Shown: piece after piece, positions 55,509 to 64,000 of the stretch
Numbering within the stretch: the first letter of the stretch is position 1
Layout: each line of letters starts with the position of its first letter
NCBI GenBank assembly: GCA_013368445.1
Contig: JAACJO010000018.1
Coordinates: 62,001 to 126,000, forward strand
Length of the DNA: 64,000 nucleotides
From: Leucocoprinus leucothites
Lineage: Eukaryota > Basidiomycota > Agaricomycetes > Agaricales > Agaricaceae
Direction of reading: 5' to 3'
Made by a program: the position numbers and the translations under genes
Notes under the pieces: generated by a model
Databases searched by the model: none
Told to the model about the DNA's origin: nothing
The model's input: the letters and a program-made list of their open reading frames with translations, nothing else

Positions 55509-56944
55509 CTAGTTCCATGGCATTCCCCTGTGTGCGGATATTGTTCCCAGCCCTTCTCTACGGCGAAAGTGGATCGCAGTTCGATTCAAGCCAATGGTAG
55601 CAAAGAAACTGGCACTCACCCTCACTTGACGAAGACCATCGCTATCAAATTCGCTGGAAAAGATGGGATCTTGAGCCGGCTCCCCAGATCGGGGACGGGA
55701 ATTGAGAGACCACATCATGGAAATGGCGTAAAGTTTCGGAAGAGCGAGATTGAAGGCGATTGAGATTAGTCTTTTGTCGCTAGACCATATCTGTGAGAAG
55801 ATTAAATTGAACATGGCGCTATAAAGCGTGGTGGGTGAGCATAAGGAGCGTCGAATTACAATCGGATCCTCACCAGATAGTAGCCGGTGCGGAAGTCAAA
55901 AAAGTCAACCTCCAAACAGAACCGAGTATGCCAACATTCCTGTTGCTGGGATATGAAGCAGATGGAAAGATGGTAGGACGAAGTCACTCATACCGGAACC
56001 GAGCCTCTTCTGTATTTTTAATGAGGAAATATGACATGAGCAGAGTCAGGACAGCGTCTCCGGCTGAAAGAAGATAATCGGTTAATTCCGTTATGTACAG
56101 AGCTTCAAGTGGGACTCGAACATACCGAATACGGAGCCAAAGTGAATGGTGACTGCGCAGTACCGTCAGCAAATGAAGAAACAGAGAAGAGATAGGGCCT
56201 ACGCCAAAGCTCGATGTTGAAAGCAGCATCTGCCCCGCGACTGATAAAATACGTCTTTGGGAATCATAAGTTATCAAATATTTCTTGAAGGCCGAACTTA
56301 CCGCCGCGCACGCTGAAGCAAAGGCAAAGGCAAACACAACCGCTAAGGGCACAACAATCCACCAACGCCGTGATATACGATACAAGCTATGGCAGAAAAA
56401 AAGCTGAACATAGACACCGATGAGAGCAACCTGACATGCATGTTAACCCTAGCAAGAACTTCTTGAGGAGGGGCATACCATAAGCGGATTCCCAGTCTGC
56501 CACCAAGCAGTATAGTTGAGGAGTATGGCAGTCTGGAGATCAGTGAAATGTTTAATGAACAGGATCCAGGTGAGAGCACTGATGAAGGGTGAGCCGATGA
56601 GATATGGAAGGACATGGTCTCAGACACACAAGGACTGTATTGACTTTAACGATGTCAGGAGAGTAAGGCCAAGGACCAACAACTTAAGGACTAGTTTATC
56701 CTCTCGATACCAGGCGATATAACGAGAGAACTGCAAGATGTGCTTGGCGTCAGACTAGCGTCCTGCATAAGGCACGGGGTCGGCGACTGACCTGGCAGAA
56801 TAGGATGCCCTGAAAGAGGACATCGAGTAAACTGCCTGCCAGCTGATCAATGAAGAGCTTAATTCAACGAGTCTTGAAGGATAATTGGCTACTCACCCAC
56901 GGACCCAACTGGTGTTGAGCTAATGAAAGCTCCTCAGGTGTCAT
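55509..56944 (-). pseudogene. DUF6534-like multi-pass membrane protein, with in-frame stop
   Basis: Exons readable at the 5' end are 56897-56944, 56792-56842 and from 56730. They give MTPEELSLAQHQLGPW, then a hydrophobic helix (LLDVLFQGILFC) and FSRYIAWYREDKLVLKLLVLGL. Later come ISALTWILFIKHFTDLQTA, WWQTGNPLM, a helix region VALIGVYVQLFFC (about 56400-56430), YRISRRWWIVVPLAVVFAF (about 56330-56385), and a C-terminal exon with KLYAISMMWSLNSR (about 55720). This is the seven-helix layout of the fungal DUF6534 family, whose function is unknown. A TGA at 56620-56622 interrupts the frame between helices 2 and 3. It may be a nonsense mutation or hide an intron I cannot place. Confidence 0.55.
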
Positions 56945-58573
56945 GGAGGTCGTCGGGAGGATGTCGACGCGATCCAATGCTTTGCATAGTAATTTCTAAT
57001 TGGCCGAGACCGCATATGGCCAAGGAACAATCGTGCCGATCCTTGTGGAGATAGAGCCCAATTTGTCACGCTGGACAGTGAGAAAATTGAACATCAGCCG
57101 AAACCCCATCTCGCGCAAAATCCGGGTCGCTGGGAAAAGGAGGCATCCATCCGTGCTCTACTCGGGGGACAAGACGGCCGCAAGCATACCTTCTGGATGA
57201 TGATCGGCAACTTGTTCACAGAAAGGTTCTTGAGTTTCACCAGCCTACGACACGAAGATTTTTGAACTGCTACAAAGCTTTATGAGTTTAACCTGTGGGC
57301 CACATTTGTAGTCGGAGGAGGGTAGGCCAAAGGGATCAACTCCAGATTTATTTCTAGAAAGAGCGTGTAAATTGAAAATTTCCCACGAATTACCAACCCG
57401 ACAGAACTAGCGTCGTTCCTGGGCTTCAGTCCACTGTTCCTTCCCCTCCTTTCAAAGTTCAATGCCAAGAATGACTCAATCGTTATCGTCCGTGATATAT
57501 GCTCTGCGTAGTCAAGACTTGCCATCGGAAAAGAGAATTATATCAATTTTCAGCGGGAACATTACCAAACTTGCCCTGAAACAATAATTTTAAATGCATA
57601 TGCCCTCAAGTAGGTGACCGAGGGCCATCTTGTATTTCACTCAATTTCCGATATGACGGGTCGCTCGGCTGACAGTAACGATGACAAAAATGCCAATAAG
57701 CATCACCGTAACTATGGTCCGCGATGCCAGGCGACGTGGCTGCATTCGTATTCCCGAGCGACCATGCGGAAAGCCCTCACTTCACTTCACCCAGCTTCAC
57801 CCCCAATATTTAAGACTCCATTCAGTGAATTCTGCGCTTATTATTCGAGCGATCTCTACGAGACTTGCCTCAGGCTGGTCCCCAAGACCGGATCTAGCAA
57901 CGTATTCTAAACGCGGTAGTCGCTGCAGCTGTATGCCGCATTTACGAGCGTGGAAGATGCCCTCAAGCTAGAACCCATCTCAGTGGCTTAAAAGATGATT
58001 AACTTTTATAAGGACTCTCGAAACGTGCTTTCACCTCAGCGTTCCCGATGTCTGGCTAGGGCCCACCAGTCTCGAAAGCATGGTCGTCGCTTTACCATGT
58101 GCACTAGGTCACCTTTACCTTAGGACTGTCGAAGGCCTGGAGAGATTTTTTCCTATACACGTGTGTCGGTGACTTAGGGCTGGTAGAGCGTAAATACACA
58201 AGCCACAATGGTCAGGGAACATGGGTCCAAGAAAGGAGGAAGACCAAGGGTGAAGTCAACCTAGGTTCGACCCTGGTCTTGAGCTTGGTACTGCAAGATT
58301 GATACTCTCAAGTTTGCGGTTTGGGTCTGCCGCTGAAAAGGAGGACTCAAGGAACAAGCTTGATTTATTCCTCTCATGCTATTGATAGCTCTGCTGAGCG
58401 TAATGAGAACCGGCAAGGCGTTTGAAACCATACATTCCGTATTTCCGGGCTGGAGGGCATTAGCCCACAGACAATACTTATATTGCTGTGCGCACATGTG
58501 GGCGATGTAAAAGATAGCCTAAGGCTAGTTATATTGAAGTAAGATAACGTCGATCAAACCTTAGCGGACAAGA
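56945..58573. other. Intergenic region
   Basis: 1.6 kb without a supported gene. The ORFs here (56999-57200 and 57614-57971, both +) have no protein-like features. Confidence 0.45.
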
Positions 58574-60606
58574 TCAATCGTTTTTAGGATTGAGCATCAT
58601 GTGTGCGCACTTCTCTGCTACCATGACCGTGGGTGCCTGCAAGTGTGTCCCAAGAACCCATGGAAATACACTCGAGTCTGCCACCCTCAGCTTGTTAACA
58701 CCGAACACCCTCAGCTGCTCATCTACAACTGCACCACCATCGGGAATATCTTCTCTGGGTCCCATGCGGCATGTCGAACTATAATGATACGTCGTCCTGT
58801 TTCGCCATTGTATGAATTTATCGAGTGATGCGTCGTCTTCGTCTTGAGGCATTTCGGATTTCCAATCTTCAATTGGATACCCACTTGCACGCATGTCTTC
58901 ACCGATACGGAGTGCAAGTTTTAACACCGCACGGAGGGGAAGGAAGTCATCAGGGTTGGATAGATATCGGGGGTCGACTCTCAACGGCGCATCGAATGCA
59001 TTGAAAGCTAAGCGAACAGTGCCTTTGCTTTTTGGGCGCAAAAGGACGCATAAGAAACTGAATACGCCCCTGGATTTATCGAAGCCAAGGTCACTGCTGT
59101 CATATGCCATCTGATCATGAACGTAAGTTAGACAAGGGGGTCTCAGAGATACTCAGGAGCATGAAACTAACTGGCATAATTTCGACGTCTGGGATTTCAT
59201 CAGAATTGCCCTGCTTTCCTGGGATGGGTCGCCCTTCGTCATCCAGTAAGGAGCTTGAGGCAAAGACGGCGAGTTGAAGGACGGGAGCAAGGAGCATTCC
59301 CGTGCCCCATATCAACCATTTGATGAGTTCAACGAGAAATATCCAAGGGCGTGTCTCTAATGAAACGAGGGAATGACTCATCGGTATTCGTTGGGCGATG
59401 GAAACGGCGAAATGGTCTTGCTGGTAGGGTACCGAAACTATCAATGATTATATCATAACTTACGAGGAGTATGACGTACCAGGTTTTCACCGACGGGAAG
59501 GTCCTTATGGACCTGAATCCCAAGCTCTTTCAGGTGTTGAGCCGGCCCAATTCCACTCAGCATCAGAATTTGTGGTGATCCAAAAGGCCCCGCACAAACA
59601 ACGACCTCTAACTCGCAAGTCACTATCTTTCTCTGGGAAACGAGACGAGAGGAGACTTGTACCCCCTTCACAGCTGGCCCGTTATTCCCTTTGCCAATGA
59701 TGAGTTTCTCAGCGATTGTATTGGTCAGGATGTGAAGGTTTGGTCGCTGGCTGACAAGTCGTGAGGGAAGGAATGCATAATATGTCGAGTTTCTGTGCTG
59801 GTTTTCATCTCGTGTAAAGTGAAGTCGCCCACAACCGATGTCAGGGTTCTTCTCGGAGTTAAAGTCGTCGATATATGGAAGCGAAAGGTTCTTGCAACTC
59901 TCAACCAACCTAGATGATTTCCTTAGCTAAGGTTTAGCTCGGGAAGATGTCAAGCCACCCACTGTCGAAACCCCGGGAAAACTAACGGACCAGTCCTGTT
60001 CCTCCATTCGCCTTCGGATTTCGTTTAAGATCATGACTATGGAGAATAGCGTGTATCACGAAAAGACAATCTTACCTTTAGTGCCGTGGGAGGTCAGATC
60101 ACCGTTTCCATCCAAGAAACGCTCGGATTTCTTGAAGAAAGGCTCGACATCATTCCAGCCCCAGCCCTTGCAGCCGCTCTCTGCCCACATATCATACTCC
60201 TGCTTTACCCCTCTTAGGTAGAGCATTTGGTTGATGCGCGTGCTGCCACCCAGGGCAGACCCATTGATCAGCTGGAATTTTTTACGCATCCCTGGTTGGT
60301 CGTCCGACATTCGCTTTTGACTACGGGTTCCATCAGATGAAAAGTCGGACGAGAGAAGGGAACGCGCGAGGCCCAGCTATCGGCGATAGGGCCACGTTCA
60401 ATCAAGAGCACAGTCTTATCCGGCGACGCGCTCAGTCGATTTGCCAGCGCGCAGCCTGCAGCTCCTCCACCTATTATTCCACAAATGTCAGCCCGATTAT
60501 GTGGACATCTGCCGTATGAAGACAGCTCACCAATAATGATATAGTCATAGTTTTCGCGAAGGTCATGAAAAGAGACCTCTGGATAGACAGAATCGAATGG
60601 CCACAT
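58574..60606 (-). pseudogene. GMC oxidoreductase 1 (frameshifted copy)
   Basis: FAD-dependent GMC family, closely related to the neighbour at 61847-63887. It starts MWPFDSVYPEVSFHDL (ATG 60604-60606). After the first intron comes the FAD-binding GGGAAGCALANRLS, then GMC signature 1 (GSALGGSTRINQMLYLRG, about 60200-60260), signature 2 (GPFGSPQILMLSGIGP, about 59550) and the C-terminal catalytic region YHYSSTCRMGP (about 58750-58785) with GTHLQAP (about 58650). Relative to gene 2, one base is missing near 60356, so the reading frame breaks after ASRVPF and resumes in another frame. The rest looks intact, so this is either a recent pseudogene or an assembly error. Family members are aryl-alcohol and related oxidases making H2O2; the substrate is unknown. 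Confidence 0.85.
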
Positions 60607-61846
60607 CAAGATAGATTCCACTGGACAACAGGTAGTGGAGCGTGCAGTCTGGGATCGTATTCCAACACGATGCTTCTTATGGGGAGATTGGTGCTTGTGT
60701 GTTCACCGTGCCGGGCGCCCATAGACTTGAAACTTGAAAGCTTCGACCGGCTCTGAAGCTTGAAGGGTCGCCGTTGCATCATCAGGATTGCGATGGCCGA
60801 TCCGAACGGTAAGCACATGGAGCACAAACAGTGAGGAATTTGTCCTCACCATACCTAGAAAAGCTTGCTCGTCAAACATAACCTCCTTCGTGTATCACTG
60901 CGTACCGAAATTGACTGCCAGGAAATAGCTTGTAACGTTCACAGACATCTCGAAAAGCTATAGACGAGCAGAGGTGTTCCAAACGTTTAGAGAATTGTCA
61001 AGGTATAGTACTGGGCTGCAACAGCATCATTGGTTTAGCCAAGACCAAAGAGAAACAAATCATGAGCGCTGAGCTCCGGCACGTTAAGTTTATCCACGCG
61101 GGCATTGATCGCTCTGGTCTCTTTCCTTGGGCCGCTACAATAACTCATAGGTCCATCGGGATTGTCTTCCAGTTTGAAATACGCCTTACGGACCAGTCTC
61201 CCATAGTCAGACTCAGCTAGTGTGATTTTATGATATTTGATGTAACACACCCAGTAAGACTTACAGACTGACAAGGCAAAGAGCTCCTGGCCCAATCTGA
61301 GCCCTCGCTGCTCAGACACCCGCCAGTAAATAACTCGTTCCATGTTGTAGGGATACGGACAGTTGAGGGCCAACAGAAAGCATTAGGCCAGTAGTTTTGG
61401 ACTGGCGCAAGGTCACACGATTGCCCTCTTCCATACAAAGGTACTACTTTTCGTCTGACAGGTTTATTGCAAATGGGAGTTACAGAGGTCCACCAGTCAG
61501 TCAGATTCCGGCTGATGGTGCGAACTAAGGTTGACGAGGTTGACGTTTGAGATCCAGGTGTGAGGTCAAACGAGGAAGGCACCGTCATCCTTACAAAGTC
61601 CCACTTGGCAACTTCTTTAAAACCCAGTGATCCAATTGCTATTAGGTACACACATGAGGGGTAACGAACGGAAGGGGGGAGGAAAAGCCTCTTGGCCCAG
61701 AATCAAAGATTTTAAAAGCCAGTGGCTATTGAACATGAGAAACCGAATGAGAAACCGATCCGCAAACAACAAAGGAAAGGAATAACCAATAAGTGATAGA
61801 AACGAATGGGGAAGAGTACGTCCAGTCGCCTCCGGTCAACCAGGTG
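60607..61846. other. Intergenic region between the two GMC genes
   Basis: 1.2 kb. It should contain the promoter of GMC 1. ORFs at 61035-61373 and 61217-61651 (minus) have no recognised domain. Confidence 0.45.
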
Positions 61847-63887
61847 TTACTCTCGCTTAGGATGTAGAATCATATCCGCACACTTTTCCGCGACCATCAC
61901 AACGGGTGCTTGAAGGTGGACCCCTAGGACCCAAGGCAACACACTTGCATCCGCAACCCTCAAACCACGAACACCAAACACCTTCAGCTGTTCATCCACA
62001 ACAGCACCACCACCTGGTATATCCTCGTGGGGTCCCATGCGACATGTCGAGCTGTAGTGATATGTCGTTCTACTCCGTCGTCGGATGAAGTTGTCCATCG
62101 ACTCGTCATCCTCCCCCTGGGGCATCTCAGCCTCCCAGTTCTCGAGAGGATGTCCACGGCCACGCATGTCCTCGCCAATACGAAGTGCGAGCTTGAGCCC
62201 AGCACGTAGAGGCTCAAAGTCATCGGCGTTTGAAAGATATTTGGGATCGATCATTAATGGTGCATCCGGGGTTGCAGACGTGAGCCTAAGGTTGCCTGTG
62301 CTCTGAGGATGGAGGAGCATGGACATGAAACTGAACACCCCGCGAGATCTATCAAATTCAGAGCTAAAACCGTAATATGCCATCTGGTCAAAAATGAATG
62401 TTATTACGCCTTGTGGTGTCGCGAAAGCCAGTGTAAACCCACCGGAATGAGCTCAATATCTGGAAGTGTATCAGGGTCCAAAGGTTTTGTCTCAGTAGGC
62501 AAACCTTCAGAATTCAGCATGGAGCTGGAAAAGAAGACCGCGAGCTGTAGAACAGGAGCGAGGAACATTCCAGTGCCCCAAATAAGCCAATAAAAGAGGT
62601 GGGTCAAGAACAACCATGGGCTTTTCTCCACTGAAACCAAGGAGTGATCCATCGGTATACGGTAGGCGATAGACACCCCTAGGTGATCTTGCTGTTGAAA
62701 AAGTCAGTGGAAATTGGCTGGTATACAGCGGTTTGCATAGCACATACAAGGTTATCCCCCACCGCTGGGAGATCTTTGATAACTTGGATTCCATGTTCTC
62801 TTAGATGTTCGCTCGGGCCGATACCACTAAGCATCAGGAGCTGTGGAGAACCAAATGCCCCACCGCAGAGGACGATCTCGTGTTCGGACATTACAGTCCT
62901 TCTTTTTGTGCTAGTACGAGAAGCGATCTCCACTCCCTCAGCGAATGTCCCAGTATTCTGCTGTCCAACGACAACTTTCTCAACCACGGCATCGGTGAGA
63001 ATATGAAGGTTGCGCCGCTGCTTAACGAGTTTGGCTGGGAGGAAGGCATGATAAGTCGAGTTTCTGTACTGATTCTCGTCTCGAGTGAAATGTAGTTGAG
63101 CACAACCGAACGGTGAATTCTTGGTCGAGTTAATATCGTCGATGAATGGAAGCCCAATCTTCTTGCAGCTTGCAAGAACCCTGTAAAAATCAGTGCTCTG
63201 GAAGTAGTTTTATCCGTTTAAAGGGCTCACTGGTGGTAACTCGGAAAGAAAAGCGGACCGGATCTGTTTCTCCACTCCCCTATGCCGTGTCATGTAAATC
63301 AGTCCACGAAATTCCCAAGTACTGAGGAGCGGTGTCGAAACGCCTTACCATCTTTTCCGTGACAACCTGGATCGTCGACCTCCTCCAAAGATCTCTCTGA
63401 CTTCTTGAAGAAGGGCTCCACGTCCTTCCACGCCCAGCCCTCACACCCACTCTCAGCCCAGATGTCGTACTCTCGTTGGACACCCCTCGTGTAAAGCATT
63501 TGGTTGATACGCGAGCTTCCACCGAGTGCAGATCCATTGACCAGCTCCAATTGTCTTCCAAGTTCAGGCTGGTACTCTGTCAGACGCCTCTGATTGCCGG
63601 TTCCACCAGAAAAGTCAGAAGAAAGCAAAGGGACGCGGGAAGCCCATGTATCGGCTACTGGTCCGCGTTCAACAAGGAGAACAGTCTTGTCTGGTAGTGC
63701 ACTCAATCGATTGGCCAAGACACACCCCGCGGTCCCTCCGCCTGGACGGAACGTTCAACATCAACTTGGACGCCGCGCAATAGAGAGTGTTCAAGTTTGA
63801 GAAAAGCTTACCGACGATGATGTAGTCGTACTTTTCGTGAAGTTCGTGAAACGCGACTTCTGGGTAGCTGGAACCGAATGGCCACAT
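61847..63887 (-). CDS. GMC oxidoreductase 2 (aryl-alcohol-oxidase-like)
   Basis: Exons 63812-63887, 63349-63741, 63231-63279, 62748-63180, 62443-62691 and 61847-62383 total 1,737 nt, 578 aa. The N-terminus MWPFGSSYPEVAFHEL leads into [20 protein letters not shown] (FAD Rossmann motif across intron 1). GMC signature 1 is GSALGGSSRINQMLYTRG, followed by signature 2 GAFGSPQLLMLSGIGP. A hydrophobic segment (FYWLIWGTGMFLAPVLQLAV, about 62530-62590) comes next. The C-terminal catalytic region has YHYSSTCRMGP (active-site His) and VHLQAPVVMVAEK. There is no clear signal peptide. The likely reaction is oxidation of an alcohol with release of H2O2. It is the intact partner of the tandem pair. Confidence 0.92.
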
Positions 63888-64000
63888 CGCGGTGTTAGAC
63901 CAACTCTGCTCTTCTTGCTCGGGGGAGAATGTTGCTATTGAGGCTGTTGAACATTCTAAGATGCTTCATACATACTTATGTGCGGGCCGTGTTCATTTGC
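63888..64000. other. 5' flank of GMC oxidoreductase 2
   Basis: Last 113 bp of the window; promoter-proximal sequence only. Confidence 0.5.

Noticed and set aside
58261..58290. TTCGA-containing sequence resembling a tRNA T arm
   Set aside because: The flanking bases do not form a five-pair stem, and no acceptor, D or anticodon arm surrounds it.

Overview
The window is nuclear DNA of a filamentous basidiomycete, most likely an Agaricomycete. The genes are dense with short 45-70 nt GT-AG introns. They encode a fungal beta-1,3-glucan synthase, a velvet regulator, thaumatin-like proteins, GMC oxidoreductases and a DUF6534-type membrane protein. The transposon island carries a chromodomain Ty3/gypsy element and a DUF6589/RecQ element, both typical of Agaricomycetes. 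The style of the nested LTR-like block loosely recalls Ceratobasidiaceae (Rhizoctonia), but that is only a guess.

Layout. (1) 1-18.5 kb is an AT-rich, CpG-poor transposon island. A complete but decayed Ty3/gypsy chromovirus lies at 2054-12344: 654-bp LTRs, 5-bp target duplication, a predicted self-priming PBS, a gag/pol -1 slippery site, a chromodomain integrase and an extra third ORF. Just 25 bp further on, a 6.1-kb terminal-inverted-repeat element (12384-18503, 280-bp TIRs, 9-bp target duplication) carries two decayed convergent genes, a DUF6589 protein and a RecQ-type helicase. (2) 18.5-64 kb is gene-rich: a NACHT-type P-loop protein (+), mitochondrial NADP-isocitrate dehydrogenase (-), intron-containing tRNA-Phe(GAA) (+), three tandem thaumatin-like protein genes (-), the beta-1,3-glucan synthase FKS1 (-), mitochondrial Mn-superoxide dismutase (+), a large velvet-domain protein (+), a 958-aa uncharacterised protein (+), a DUF6534-like membrane protein (-) and two tandem GMC oxidoreductases (-), one with a frameshift.

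Main observations. Decay of the transposon island is dominated by CpG-to-TpG/CpA transitions. Most internal stops are TGA, at sites where the family usually has Arg (CGA). The two LTRs differ only by transitions, mostly at CpG sites. The left TIR of the DNA element has lost CpGs that the right TIR keeps, which marks a methylation-like boundary inside the window. The DUF6589+RecQ element is the best candidate for an under-described mobile system. Exon boundaries were worked out by hand from splice signals and frame continuity. Summed CDS lengths divide by three for NACHT, IDP1, TLP1, TLP2, FKS1, SOD2, velvet, the 958-aa gene and GMC2.
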